NCBI GenBank assembly: GCA_964017065.1
Contig: OZ024789.1
Span: forward strand, 1,272,764-1,336,763
DNA length: 64,000 nt
Direction: 5' to 3'
DNA from: Haliclona indistincta
Lineage: Eukaryota; Porifera; Demospongiae; Haplosclerida; Chalinidae
Shown: positions 37,256-48,605 of the stretch, piece by piece
Layout: each line of letters begins with the position of its first letter
Numbering within the stretch: the stretch's first letter is position 1
Translations under genes and position numbers: made by a program
The notes under the pieces: generated by a model
What the model was told of the DNA's origin: nothing
Databases searched by the model: none
The model's input: only the letters and a program-made list of their open reading frames with translations

Positions 37256-38995
37256 GAGTTATTGGAGACTGTAGAATTAATGGTGACTGTATGTTCGGAG
37301 CAGAGATGAAACAACCATGATGAGTCTGCTGGATGGTTGCATAGATTGCAGCAGAAGTTGGCATATGTGGGCCGAGCTAAGTGAAATATAATTCTTTGTA
37401 GTTGTTCTGTGCCTCTAGGGCCACGATCGAGCACTGTATCCCAGAGTTTACGCCAGGAGACAGAGTCAGCAATACGAGCAACCCGGTTTGCTGGGTGATT
37501 AACTGAATGTCCATTCAACATCAGGTTACATTCATCTTGACGAAGAATGTCAGCCTTACTTGTGGATATTAGAGCAAGAGCGTCATCAGGTAAGTGTAGA
37601 CACTGATTTACAAGTGAAACCCCGATGATAGATTCTAGCATCTTGCACTGCTGTATTAACCCTTTCGGGACTGAAATATTGTCAAAAGACAACAGCTCAT
37701 TAGTATTCATAATAATACAATTGCTAATGATATGCTAATGATATTCAGGCGGCTTCAAGTAGCGTGAAACCACCTGCTTTGTCGGCGCCAAGTCGGATCT
37801 TTTATCTTTACAAGCTTCCGGCGTCAGCGCTTTGAAGATCAAAGGGAAAACTGAGTGAACAACACTTTTTTTTTTTTTTTTTTTTTAAGGGAAACATCAG
37901 TACAGTATCATCTCTGTGTGCAGTGCTTGCTTGCGCCTAGCCGCGTAACAGCCATGGGTTGCGGGAAGCAAGCGCCAATGGTTAGTCCGTCGTAGACACT
38001 AAAATAGTGGACCAGAAGAGTCTAGTGACCAGCATGAGCTTCAAGCAACAACTACAAACCTCTGGTAGCTTTAGAAGCCTTGCCAGGCTTACACATGGCA
38101 GCATACAGCACTAAACTGACTAAAGAAGTAACACCAGATCATGGGTGATGCTGCAGACAGTGTGATCATGCCTAGAGTACTACAGGAGCGTGGTAGTGTT
38201 GCCACTAACCTAGTAGATGTCTCAGCAGAGAACCTTGGGGCTGTCAGTGAATGACATGCTGGTTTCAGCCGTCCAGGTGCTGTCTAGCGTTTCAAATGCA
38301 AGAAGGACTACAGGTGAATCGCTTGTCAGTAATTGTAAAGCAATTCAACACCTAAACTCGACTACAGAATCAGGCAAAGGTGGGTACAAAAGCACGCCAT
38401 TTTCTAACAGTACCAGCAGAAGAAACCACACCCACCGTAATAACCACACCCAGTTACGCCCTATCTACAGTGGCCACACCCTATCAACGTGGTTCGGCTG
38501 TCACACTGAAAGGGTCAAAGAAACATCGACAGGGTCGGCAATTGTGGCAGAAATAAACACTCTTGAGCTGATTGATTTGCTGTCACCAACCAATAATTTG
38601 GATAGGCATTTGATCTTGCACAAAAAAATACGATACATGATTGAGGGCAGAGAGAGGCATATCCTGATCACTGTGCCAGAAAACCATTTAGACAGTTTTA
38701 AAATTCTCCTCCCAATTTTCAGTTGAAAACGCTCTAGTAGCTGAATGGTGGAAGAGTCCAGTAACCATGTTTCACATCCATAAAAAAGGATGGGGAGCAC
38801 ACAGGATTCAAAAACACTGATGGCAGACAGCGGATTGAGATTCCCCTGAAAAGCTTGGATACTCCCGAAGGCGAAAAATGCCTTCCGTGCTTTGATGATA
38901 TTCTCCTGGACTAATCTAAGTGCTGATAGGTTGTGCGACCACCAAACACCCAAGCATTTGGCTGCTGGTAAGGTGGTACCGTAACCCTCGTGCAT
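37237..38995 (-). pseudogene. Non-LTR retrotransposon (LINE) RT C-terminal fragment, interrupted
   Basis: From 38995 leftward: CLGVWWSHNLS, ISVFESCVLPILFYGCETW, then IGRRILKLSKW, the end of a LINE reverse transcriptase. The frame reaches DVSL at 38515 and, after a piggyBac-like insertion, resumes at 37656 with IQQCKMLES, then SWRKLWDTVLDRGPRGT and a C-x2-C end (FCCNLCNHPADSSWLFHLC). The element is truncated at its 5' end near 38996. It is closest in my recollection to sponge non-LTR elements. Confidence 0.8.
37660..38514. mobile_element. piggyBac-like MITE (855 bp) in the LINE
   Basis: Ends CCCTTTCGGGACTG and (inverted) CCCTTTCAGTG, flanked by TTAA (37656-37659) and TCAA (38515-38518, presumably decayed TTAA). 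The LINE frame reads through if the insertion is ignored. It contains a 22-base poly-T at about 37866. Open frames inside look fortuitous. Confidence 0.75.
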
Positions 38996-39009
38996 GCGCC
39001 AAGGGTTAA

Positions 39010-39256
39010 TTAGAAATTGGAAAGATAGAAGATTCCACTGACTCTAATAACCTACTCCAACTTATCGAAGCTGCTGAAAGTAACGTACATGTATCAACAT
39101 TGCGACTCGCTAAATCAGACTATGATAGACTACCAGCACACACCCGCAGACAATATCAGCATCTTTTGTACCTCATTGAAGACGAAGATGAGAAAGATGA
39201 TATTGAGGAAGACAATGATAAGGTAGAAGACAATGATGATGAGGAAGATGTGTGAC
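39010..39256 (+). pseudogene. Orphan exon fragment with acidic C-terminus
   Basis: Open frame without a start: KIEDSTDSNNLLQLIEAAES, then YDRLPAHTRRQYQHLL, ending in a long Asp/Glu tail and a stop at 39256. The family is not recognised. It begins at a TTAA that ends the LINE debris, so the upstream part is missing. Confidence 0.4.
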
Positions 39257-39845
39257 AGTCGTTCATTTCTATCATTACCTTCATTATCCTCTGTTTCTTA
39301 TATTTTTTCCTTATATATCAGGAACACACTAACAACTTAGCATTTTTCTTATTTTTGTGATGCTTTGCATTGTGCCTTGTGCATAAAATTATTTTATAGA
39401 AAATAAGAACTATAATATTATATGCATGGTATTTACAAGTCCAACCAAGTCCCATCAAAAATGCATCTTTAGTTGTATATCAAAATGCACTCTTTTCAGA
39501 CACTTCCATGGATGCTTATATGTAGCAGACAAACATCTGTCTGTCAATCTTTCTTCTTCACACAAACTTGATTTTATCATGCATTCATCTTTTCCCAAAA
39601 CACTTGCGGTCTTCAAATTTGGTTTAAAAATTAATGTCTTAAAGATTGTTTTTCTCATTTCAAGCTGTTGTAGCTACGTACTCTCGAGAAAATAATATAA
39701 TATTATTGTGTTCTATATAACTGTGGTAGAGCGGCTTCATCTCACTAGTCTAGATCCTCATTCTCTCTTGATCACTCTAAACTGAACTATTCTGGAATAC
39801 TAATGAACACGTTATCGAGCAGTTTACAATCAGACAACATTTAAT
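39257..39845. other. Gene-free stretch, A+T-rich
   Basis: No exon, repeat or known element recognised. Short open frames on both strands lack domains. Confidence 0.5.
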
Positions 39846-40372
39846 TCCACATTGTACGATCAAGTACCCCTCGGCTCTATCAATTTATTAGCTGATAAAC
39901 ATGGCGGAGCACTTCTTGTGATACACCCACTATTCAACTCACAACTGCCAAATTCATATTGTACCATCATTACCATGAATCTTTATGGAGCAGTGATCTT
40001 CTCAGGAAACAGAGCAGGGCAAGGAGGGAATGATATGTATGGTGCTACACTGATGGATTGTGAGCACATTATATCACATGTAGCTGATATTCTAATGAAA
40101 CCTCATGGTACTTTGACACTCCTCTTATGAAACATCTTAATTTCAGTAACACTGACAGACTCTCCTCCATGTCCTTTGCATCATGCTCTGTTTCTGTGAC
40201 ACCACAACCAACTTACCATGCAGACTGCTCTGATAGGGCCCATCACATACAAACATATCCAGGACTAGAGATCAACACATCAATAGCAACAGTAGGATAC
40301 TATGGTGGTAAGTCCTGGTGTTGTGAAGGACACCACTCAACATGCAAGACCAGTTTGATACTATCTGATAGG
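39846..40372 (+). pseudogene. Inverted fragment of the beta-helix membrane gene
   Basis: Residues such as ADKHGGALLVIHPLF, VIFSGNRAGQGGNDMYGATL and TYPGLEINTSIATVGYYGG match the middle of the gene at 40551-44324 but lie on the opposite strand, with frameshifts and stops. It covers the segment equivalent to about 42300-42790 of that gene. Confidence 0.9.
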
Positions 40373-40550
40373 CACATAATAATAATTATTATTGAGACAA
40401 TGAAGAAATAAGAGTAAAATTAATTATAACAGAATACTAGTCTACTAGAATGTTTACAAGAACCTATAATAATAAAGAATACCAAAGAATGAGAATGCAT
40501 TATGTGCTGGTGTTTAAGGTAGAGTGCAATAGGAGGAGATGACAGTGAGT

Positions 40551-43500
40551 TCATGTTTCAAACAATAGTGGTTCTCTTGCTAACAGCACTGGAGAGGAAG
40601 GCTCATTCTCTTCATGAGGATGGGGAAACTCCAGTACAAACTGATGCTGTCCTCTACGTGAGCCATACACTATTGATGGTGGAGATCCTGGAGGAGATCT
40701 GTCTGTTTCCACTTGGATAATTGGTCTGTAGTCATCTGGTCTGTCTCTAAACCCTAGCCTTCTCTTCATCCTTTTAAGATCAAAGTCCCGCCAGATGTAC
40801 ATTACCATAGTAACAAGACAGACAACTAGTGACAAGCAAATGGACACAATGGTTGCTATTTGATAATCTAACTTGAGAAAATCTAAAAACAGAACAACAA
40901 TGCTTAACAGAATTGCGTTAAAAAGAAAATATGCCTCAAGTGCGCCAAGATATTTTTTTTTGTACACGCAATCTGTTAAAGACCACAGTACAAGAATACT
41001 AACAATGATGGCAGTGATAGAGACACTGATAATGGATGAAATAAAGGAAGATACCACAATGAGAGTTAGTCGTACCATCAGAGTCACTCCTGTCCAGAAT
41101 CGATACTTGTCTTTGTAAGGTCCTCCATAAGCATCCAACAGTGGCTTGAACCTTGCCACAGGATTCCACCTGTGCTGTGAGATACACTTGTGACTGTATC
41201 TTTCCAGCAGAGGAGCACACAACACTAAAACAGGATAAGCCAGTCCAATGACAAGGACACCACAGGAGAAGACTACCAGAATAAGGTGTTTACCTCTGCC
41301 ATACTCAATGTTCCCATCTACACTCCACACTGTCAGTATACTGTCATTGCATGGCAGCCGAGACCAAGAGAGAGCATTAGTAGCTGTGAGCACAATTTTT
41401 GTACACGGGATGAAAACTAATGTAGCTAGTGTTGGGACAGCACGAGAGCCACACAACCTGCAAAACCACACAGAGTAGCGACAGCCCATAATAATACCAC
41501 CCATGAGCAGGAACAGGTAAGCAGGAAAGACAAATTGTAGCCAAGTGTTCCAGTAGCCATCCAGTCCATCAAACAAGCACACTTCAATACCCAGGTCAAG
41601 GTTCAGCCATGAGATGAACTGGCTCACCACTGGAACTCTACCATTTGGAAAGAAAAAGGCTTCATTGAGCTTCACCACATTTGCATAGAAAAGTAGTCCA
41701 TTTATATTTCCGACAGAGACACTCAAGTTGAGGAACATCAACACAGCCACTAACACTATGCCAGCGAGGGCAAACACTGGCAACAAGAAAAGATACCAGT
41801 TAGAGCAAGTACCACAGTGGCTGGATCCCAGCATGACACTAAGGTGAGACTGGCATTGTCCACAAAGTATACCTGTTCTATTGGCCATACACTGACGATC
41901 AGGTGCCATGATGTCAAATGTGACTTCGGATTGATTGCAGTAGCCAAAATGACAATTTGTAGTACCTGTTATACACAGAGTGCTGTTGATGTAGCCAAAC
42001 CAACCGTTGCCTGATCTCATGAACTTGAAAGGTGTGGCTGACATATTGCATTGGACAATGCTATTATACAAAAATTGCTTACATTGACATTGTCCTTCGA
42101 TATCTGTGAAACCAATTGGACATTCTAAAATGTCCACTCCAATAGACACGCCCAAGTTTGGTAGTCTACCATCCACTCTGATATCAACCAGTGCTGTTGT
42201 TGAGGATGTTTTCTGCAGGAGAATGTGGAGCTGGAAACATTCAGTGGTTTCATTTTGTCCATAATATCGAACTAGTCTTGCATGTTGAGCAGTGACCTTC
42301 ACAACACCAGGACTTGTACCACCATAGTATCCTACTGTTGCTATTGATGTGTTGATCTCTAGTCCTGGATATGTTTGTATGTGATGGGTCCTGTCAGAGC
42401 AGTTTGGTAACTTGGTGGTGGTGTTACAGAAGCAGACCAGGATGGGGTCAGAGGACATGGAGGAGAGTCTGTCAGTATTAATGAAATGAAGATGTTTCAT
42501 AACAGGAGTGTCAAAGTACCATGAGGTTTCATTAGGAAGTCCTTCATGTGATAGAAAGCGCTCATGATCATCATAAGGTGCAAAACAACCCATTAGTGTA
42601 GCACCATACATATCACTCCCTCCTTGCCCTGCTCTGTTTCCTGAGAAGATCACTGAACTAGAAGCTTCATAAAGATTCATGGTACAATATGAATTTGGCG
42701 GTTGTGATTTGAATAGTGGCTGTATCACAAGAATTGCTCCGCCATGTTTATCAGCAGTGTTGTTGTACAGCAACAACTCACCATCGACTGCAATGTGGGC
42801 ATAGTTCATGAGTACAATACCAGCTCCCTGAGTGTTTATGTTGTTCTGTATCACATTGTGACCAATAAAATATAATCCTTGGGTGCTCTTAAAAATAACA
42901 ATTCCAGTCATGTTATTATCAGATATTAAACAGTTACTAATGATACCGCAATTACTTTGTGTATAATTCTTCCATACACATGTTAAATTAATGTCATTAC
43001 TTTGTTGAATCATGATAACTGACTGATTTCCTGAGTTGTTTGAGAATGTGCAATTATTGATAAGGTATGCTATGCCAGACACATGTAAAAGTGCTATCCC
43101 ACTTTGACTTCTTTCAATAATACAGTTGTCCATTTTCAATGATTGCATATTAATATTATTACCATCAACACTCACGCCACTTCCAATTTGCTTAGTAAGT
43201 CTCATTCTGGTGTTATTAAAACTGACTCTAGTGCAACAGCCCCTGATACTCACTCCATTCAATGACGGTGTTTCTGTGTGTGTGATAGTTGAGTTCAGTA
43301 TAGACAATGATGAGTCATGTGAGTTGGAGCTTTGGAAATAAATCTCACTAGCTTCATAACTTTCATTTTCCACCAAGTCTGTGTTCTCGATTGTGATTAC
43401 TACTCGAGTAGTGTCAACAGAGAAATACATGCCTCCTGTACGTTGATCAATAGCATGTCCATGAAAGAAAAGACAGTTGCTTATAGTAAGTGACACATAA

Positions 43501-44324
43501 CCACTATCAATCATCAATGCTCCCAAACCAGCTCCAGAATAATATACTGATGCTGAGTTATGTGAGAGCACCAGATGACTCAATAGTACTCTTACTGAAC
43601 CAAATCTAGATTCTGTGTTTAAGAATATACCTCCTCCACCTTGTAGAGTACAACAATTGGTCATATTGGAGTGTGATAGCTCTAGTGTGTAGCCTGTATT
43701 GCTGTACTGAGTATCATAGACAATGCTTACTCCAGCACCATATAGATACTCGTAGTCACTGATATCACACAATGCTGAATGATAGTAGGAGCAGTTGGTG
43801 ATGATGACATTGTCACTGTTATTGACAAATAGTCCATTTCCTGTCATGTGTTGTATTGAATTCTTGAGAAAGAAAAGATTCACGACATTATCAAAGTGCA
43901 TCACAGCTTGTCTTCCACAGTTGACTACTGTAAGACCTTCAACAGTGATGTTACGAGAGGCAGCAAAGTAGAACCCTCCTCTTCCTCTGGTGCAGTTGAT
44001 AATGGCAGTAGACTGCATCACAGTCTCTTCAGCTCCTGCTACCGGCCACTGACCTTGTCCCTTCAGAGTCAGGTTGTGTACATTACTGACATTTACAAGA
44101 TCCTCTCTGTTAAAGCTGTGTTCTCCTTCCAAGAAGATGATGGTGGTGTCAGAGGTGAAGTAGTGGTCAGGCTGGGAGATGTAGTAGGAGAGGTTGTGGC
44201 ATATCTGGTGTGGAGGACATGACTGCTCAGCATCATCAGCTGTGACATAGTAGACATTAGTGATTGTGAAAGCAGTAAGAGGTACAGCCAACAACAGCAG
44301 CAACACCAGTAGTGCAGCAGCCAT
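40551..44324 (-). CDS. Secreted-type beta-helix ectodomain with C-terminal multipass membrane domain
   Basis: Single exon, 1257 residues. Starts with a signal peptide (MAAALLVLLLLLAVPLTAF). Residues about 50-680 are parallel beta-helix (PbH1) repeats rich in N-glycosylation sequons and G-G-G/A-I turns. Residues about 750-840 are Cys-rich (GQCQCKQFL, CGQCQSHLSVMLGSSHCGTC). From about 843 there are roughly eight hydrophobic helices (YLFLLPVFALAGIVLVAVLM, FVFPAYLFLLMGGIIMGC, IATIVSICLSLVVCLVTMV) and a cytoplasmic Pro/Ser-rich tail of about 80 residues. This architecture belongs to a large sponge/cnidarian family of unknown function as I recall it; a surface receptor, adhesion or glycan-binding role is only inferred. 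The frame is intact. Confidence 0.9.
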   Translation of the reverse strand: MAAALLVLLLLLAVPLTAFTITNVYYVTADDAEQSCPPHQICHNLSYYISQPDHYFTSDTTIIFLEGEHSFNREDLVNVSNVHNLTLKGQGQWPVAGAEETVMQSTAIINCTRGRGGFYFAASRNITVEGLTVVNCGRQAVMHFDNVVNLFFLKNSIQHMTGNGLFVNNSDNVIITNCSYYHSALCDISDYEYLYGAGVSIVYDTQYSNTGYTLELSHSNMTNCCTLQGGGGIFLNTESRFGSVRVLLSHLVLSHNSASVYYSGAGLGALMIDSGYVSLTISNCLFFHGHAIDQRTGGMYFSVDTTRVVITIENTDLVENESYEASEIYFQSSNSHDSSLSILNSTITHTETPSLNGVSIRGCCTRVSFNNTRMRLTKQIGSGVSVDGNNINMQSLKMDNCIIERSQSGIALLHVSGIAYLINNCTFSNNSGNQSVIMIQQSNDINLTCVWKNYTQSNCGIISNCLISDNNMTGIVIFKSTQGLYFIGHNVIQNNINTQGAGIVLMNYAHIAVDGELLLYNNTADKHGGAILVIQPLFKSQPPNSYCTMNLYEASSSVIFSGNRAGQGGSDMYGATLMGCFAPYDDHERFLSHEGLPNETSWYFDTPVMKHLHFINTDRLSSMSSDPILVCFCNTTTKLPNCSDRTHHIQTYPGLEINTSIATVGYYGGTSPGVVKVTAQHARLVRYYGQNETTECFQLHILLQKTSSTTALVDIRVDGRLPNLGVSIGVDILECPIGFTDIEGQCQCKQFLYNSIVQCNMSATPFKFMRSGNGWFGYINSTLCITGTTNCHFGYCNQSEVTFDIMAPDRQCMANRTGILCGQCQSHLSVMLGSSHCGTCSNWYLFLLPVFALAGIVLVAVLMFLNLSVSVGNINGLLFYANVVKLNEAFFFPNGRVPVVSQFISWLNLDLGIEVCLFDGLDGYWNTWLQFVFPAYLFLLMGGIIMGCRYSVWFCRLCGSRAVPTLATLVFIPCTKIVLTATNALSWSRLPCNDSILTVWSVDGNIEYGRGKHLILVVFSCGVLVIGLAYPVLVLCAPLLERYSHKCISQHRWNPVARFKPLLDAYGGPYKDKYRFWTGVTLMVRLTLIVVSSFISSIISVSITAIIVSILVLWSLTDCVYKKKYLGALEAYFLFNAILLSIVVLFLDFLKLDYQIATIVSICLSLVVCLVTMVMYIWRDFDLKRMKRRLGFRDRPDDYRPIIQVETDRSPPGSPPSIVYGSRRGQHQFVLEFPHPHEENEPSSPVLLAREPLLFET

Positions 44325-44404
44325 CAGCTAGTTAGTAGTCCTGTACCATCAGAGCGTGGAATGCAGGTTGTCAATTGGGTCACAGTGAACACTGCATGAG
44401 AAAG

Positions 44405-44420
44405 GTTTCGCTTTTATATT
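44405..44420 (-). promoter_or_regulatory. TATA-like element upstream of the beta-helix gene
   Basis: On the gene strand CAATATAAAAGCGAAAC lies about 90 bases before the start codon at 44324, a plausible TATA box. No other core motif was judged. Confidence 0.4.
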
Positions 44421-45365
44421 GCTGGATTGCTCTCACAGAAGATATGATGCAAGTTTAAGTTGTAGCTTGTTTAAATGCACCATCTGTTGTTGACTGTACA
44501 ATATCAGTATAGCTACAACTTATCATGTTTTTCACACACAGGGGATGCAGTACATAATGGACAATGGATCCACCATAATGGATGGTGGTGGAATCACTCT
44601 AATTGAGACCCACACAGAGTGTCTAGTTAGATCTTGTAGCTATTATACATGGTGGATGCATTAGTGACTAATGCACAAACTTTTTTGGGATCACATGTGT
44701 AGTGTCTGGTTCCGTCCTGATTGTCATTGTTTTATTTTGTTCATGTCATGTAACTCATTGTGACTCACCCTGTGTATAAATTCACTGTAATGCTGTGTGC
44801 TTGTTGTGAGTTCAGATCCAAGATAGTTGTGGTTGTCACTGCCTGCGATAGCTAATACACTACAACATGCTGTGACTACAATAATTTTGGTGTTCTTATA
44901 TTAGAGGTGCCCACACGGTGATACACCACAGGTAGGCATGGTATAACTGACTTGTACCATGGCAACCACAGTGCCCACTGATGTCTGTAGGTTTCTATAG
45001 GATAAATAAGGGTGGCTTGCGCACCGCCGTTATGGTTTACTGGTGAGGTTGACTCACAACTCTCACCCCTTCCTATTTTGCTCTCTGGAAGGTAGATCAT
45101 TGCTGTCTGCTTAAGATCAAAATACTTGTTCAAGCTTTCCATTACTTTATGTTGATTGCTGTGATTGATAATAATTGTTATAAACACACACCACCCTCTT
45201 CTTCCTGAGTAGCAAACTGTCTGTGAAAGCATGTACAGCACTCATCTCAACAGCAAAGTTGTGTAGGCACTGTACTATATTGCAGCAAGAAGCTGGCTGG
45301 TTATCACAGCTTGGTAGGCGTTCATTTACACAGACTAATACGTGTTAGAAACCACAATAAACAAA
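44421..45365. other. Intergenic, no gene supported
   Basis: Contains a TGATACACCAC/GGTAGGCATGGTATAAC repeat piece at 44918-44947 shared with 18728-18752. A minus-strand frame of 121 residues at 44876-45241 has no recognised domain. Confidence 0.5.
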
Positions 45366-45780
45366 TTAGAATACCGTGCCTCCCTATATGTAGGGCTGAA
45401 CGGAAAAACAAGATGGCAGCTACATACAATGTATTAGCGTTCAAACGCTGATATTTCACCTGGAGATGAATTTTATACGTCTATAGACACTTAGATCTGC
45501 TCTCTGGCGTTGCCCCATCTTACAGTAGCAATGAGATGGCTCAAAATTGTTACTAAAGTGACGAACCGGGAAACGGTGAAAATCATGAGTTTCGTCATCT
45601 TAGTTGTCTTCTTTCTTTCTTCAACTCGCCTAGCGCCTTTACGCGAGCAGTGCCGAGACTAAAACACCCACGAACAGTCGTGAAATTCTCCTGGCAGGTG
45701 CCTTTTGAACCTTGTTTTTAGCGAAACGGCGATATACGTTCCGCGAGTTCTCGATCGTGATCCATTGACAGCTACAGTGC
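45366..45780 (+). repeat. R1 interspersed repeat, copy d
   Basis: Aligns with 3108-3480 and 29617-29975. It starts CCGTGCCTCCCTATATGTAG and has AACAAGATGGCAGCTAC (one change from the other copies). The microsatellite slot is unexpanded. Confidence 0.85.
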
Positions 45781-46469
45781 AACAAGGCATTAACTTCCAA
45801 AGTGTTAACTAACTGATTAATTTGTCATAACTTTTTTTGAGTTGTTTTTTTCACCGAAACCTTCAATAATACCTTTAGGGGGCTTTAGGCTTCACTAGAA
45901 GGTATTTTAAGAATTGTGATGTTTTGGTGTTCATGAATAATTAGCATTTTAATGGACGCTATAGAAAATAATAAAAATTGATTCTCCTCCTTTAGCATTG
46001 TTTGCATCAACTTACTAGCTATTTAATATGATTTAGGTAGGTATGTTTAAGACTTTTACAGAGCGATTTTAAAATTAAGTTCTCTATTTAATTAATTTGA
46101 CAAATTTTAACTTAAAGATTGACTAAGAGTGCAAATATCCGTTATGCATGTTAAGTTGTTTATCATGTATCTCATTAGGCAATTTTGTGTGCATGCATTA
46201 TTATTGCACCTATTTTCAGTTTTATGTGTCTCCTTTTACATTCTGAAATTGCGTCTGAACTGTTTGTAAGATTTTCTTTCCACCATCCAGGAAGAGTTTA
46301 CAACCACTTTATCAGACAGAAAATGTGAGTAATGCCGGATTAAGTGAGATCCATGCTCTGCTTGTGTCCTGTGTATGCATCACTGAGAGCTAGCACTGCA
46401 TAGTTCGCATGCATTCTCTTGCATATGCCAGATCATGTACTTTGATGTTTTTATTGTAGTGAGAAATAG
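45781..46469. other. Region upstream of the kinase
   Basis: A+T-rich. A possible 5' coding exon ends at about 46325 (EEFTTTLSDRK before GTGAGT), but a start codon cannot be fixed. Confidence 0.4.
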
Positions 46470-48203
46470 TCAAATACAGTCTTGAAGCAAGTAGGGAACG
46501 AGTGCAGCAGCTTAACGCCAAGCTTCAGCAGAAAGATCATGAGCACATGCTGCAGGTATCAAGTGTATAGTGTATACCTGCAGCTGTATAGTGTATACCT
46601 GCAGCTGTATAGTGTATACCTGCAGCAGGTATCAAGTGTTTAGATCCAGATACTACAGTTAGATCTACAGAAAAAAGTTGATGAAGGAAATGTACGGTTT
46701 CAAAAATTGCAAGATGACAAGCAAATAACTGCATGAGAAGCAGCTAGTGGGGACAGCAGAACAAACTAAGAAACTAGAGCTAGAAGGAGAAACACAGCAG
46801 AAGCAACTGTTTCAGCAATTTCAAAAGTTGCAAGAAGATTTTCAAGCAACCAAGAAGCAGCTATTAGAGCAGAATCAGAGGCTGAAGTTAGACAAAGAAG
46901 GAACAACGTGACCAGTCTCATGCTCAATGTCAAAAATTTAAAAGAAGTGAGAAGCAGCTAAGGGAAAAGGCAGAACAAGATTCGCAAGAATATGGTAAAT
47001 TATTGTGCGAAAAAGAGAATCTGCAGCTGCAGCTATCCAAACAAAGCAGTAATGCTGAACAAGTCATCGATCAGGTCACAAAGAAGTACCAGGAACTGAA
47101 AGAAGAGAATGACAGACTCCGGTTGCAGTCAGCCGTAGAAGATTCACAAAGTGGTGGTGATGATAGTACGCTTCAAGAACAGGTAAATGACTTAGATTAT
47201 ACATTGCTTATTATTTTCTTGCAAGCAGTTGTCATTATTGAAACAAGAGAATGAGCGTCTTGAAAAGAAACTTGAATCGGTCAATTTAACCAAGGATTGG
47301 TCACGTGAGGAGGCAACCAATCTCAGACAACAGGTACGTAATATCTAACAGGAAAGTTTGAGCTACTAGCTGATATTATTTTTGTTACAGCTCTCTGCTA
47401 TGAAATTAGCTGATGCTCGGGATGAGCAGCCCCACTGGTTAGTGAGAAGAGAGGAAGTGGAGCTAACCGAAGAGGTGATAGGCAAAGGAGGCTGGGGAGA
47501 AGTGAGAGTTGCCAAGTTTCGTGGGCTTCATGTCGCTGCCAAGTGTCTTTATCAAGATATTCGTTCTGACTACAACCTCAATCAATTCACTCATGAACTG
47601 GTGATGTCTGCTAGACTGCGACATCCAAATTTGCTTATGCTAATTGGTGCCACAAGAGAAGATGAGCCTTTAATTCTGACTGAACTAATGCCAACCAGTC
47701 TTCGCAAGGAACTGGATAAGAAAAAGTTGCCAAACAAGCAGATCGTTTCTGTTGCCCAAGATGTCGGACGTGCTCTACACTATTTACACCAGTGGAGGCC
47801 CTCTCCGATCATCCATCGTGACATCAGCAGTGCAAATGTGCTTCTTGAGCCACTCACTTCTAACGGCTGGAGAGCAAAAGTTTCAGACTTTGGATCAGCT
47901 AACTTTATGAATTGTACCTTTAAAACAGTTGGGCCTGGTAATCCAGCTTATTCTGCTCCTGAGGCGTGGTTCCCCGACCAACACTCTCCTAAAATGGACA
48001 TCTTTAGTTATGGTATGTTACTTGCCGAAGTGTGTCTTCGAGTGATTCCAGATGAGTGCAGTATAGAGAAGAGAGAAGCTCACATAAGACACATCAAGTG
48101 GGTAGCTATGGCCTCCCTTATAAGGTCCTGTACTAGTGAGTGTCCGGATGATCGCCCCAGCATGAGCGACAGGATTTTGGAACGACTTGGCAAGATGTAC
48201 TAA
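46470..48203 (+). pseudogene. Coiled-coil TKL-type protein kinase gene, two apparent frameshifts in the coiled coil
   Basis: Exons 46470-46555, 46650-47182, 47229-47333 and 47391-48203, start exon not found. The first three encode a long Gln/Glu/Lys coiled coil (QQLNAKLQQKDHEHMLQ; KKYQELKEENDRLRLQ). The last encodes a complete kinase domain: glycine loop GKGGWGEV, VAAK lysine, HRDISSANVLL catalytic loop, DFGSANF, SAPEAWF, and DRPSMSDRI at the end. HRD and DFG are intact, so the domain should be catalytically competent, Ser/Thr or dual specificity unknown. The exon 46650-47182 needs frame shifts near 46727 and 46905 to keep the coiled coil. They may be sequencing errors or decay; the kinase exon itself is open throughout. 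Confidence 0.8.
46556..46649. repeat. ~21-bp triplication at a kinase-gene donor
   Basis: CTGTATAGTGTATACCTGCAG is repeated three times, and the sequence CAGGTATCAAGTGT, i.e. the exon donor, occurs at both ends of the array (46553 and 46625). Confidence 0.85.
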
Positions 48204-48335
48204 AGTGATTCTTATAATGGTATAGCATGTGTTTTACTAATATTATCACCTGAACACAAGTATATACACAAATGAAAATTTTAGCGATGTGCTGTGCTTG
48301 CAAAGTAAGCAAGAAAACCTGACGCAAAGTATTAT

Positions 48336-48605
48336 GGTTCTATATAGTCTATTCCTTCCCTGCTGAGAGAGGAACAGTGTCACTGCTGGGAACACATTGG
48401 TCCAACCAGCTCTCAGACACACTCTCTGCCAGCTACAGTGAAACACATAAGATATGCTGACAATGCTTATAGAAAGCAAGATCATATAATGTAAACTTCC
48501 TGTCTGCTTCCTGTGCATAATTTTTCTAAAACTACACACTATATACTCAATCTAGCATTACAGTGACAACAACAACATGCACAAACACATTCTGTGAATA
48601 TGTCT
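48336..48605 (-). pseudogene. Stray copy of LTA4H exon 18 with intron flanks
   Basis: Bases 48350-48436 match exon 18 of the intact LTA4H (WQRVCLRAGWTNVFPAVTLF on the minus strand), and the following intron sequence to about 48605 also matches 51726-51880. The end of the exon has diverged (QQGRNRLYR in place of the QGRMKF motif). A short segmental duplication lying 3 kb from its source. Confidence 0.85.

Noticed and set aside
38217..38726. 169-residue plus-strand frame
   Set aside because: Starts inside the piggyBac-like MITE and runs antisense through LINE coding sequence; no domain.
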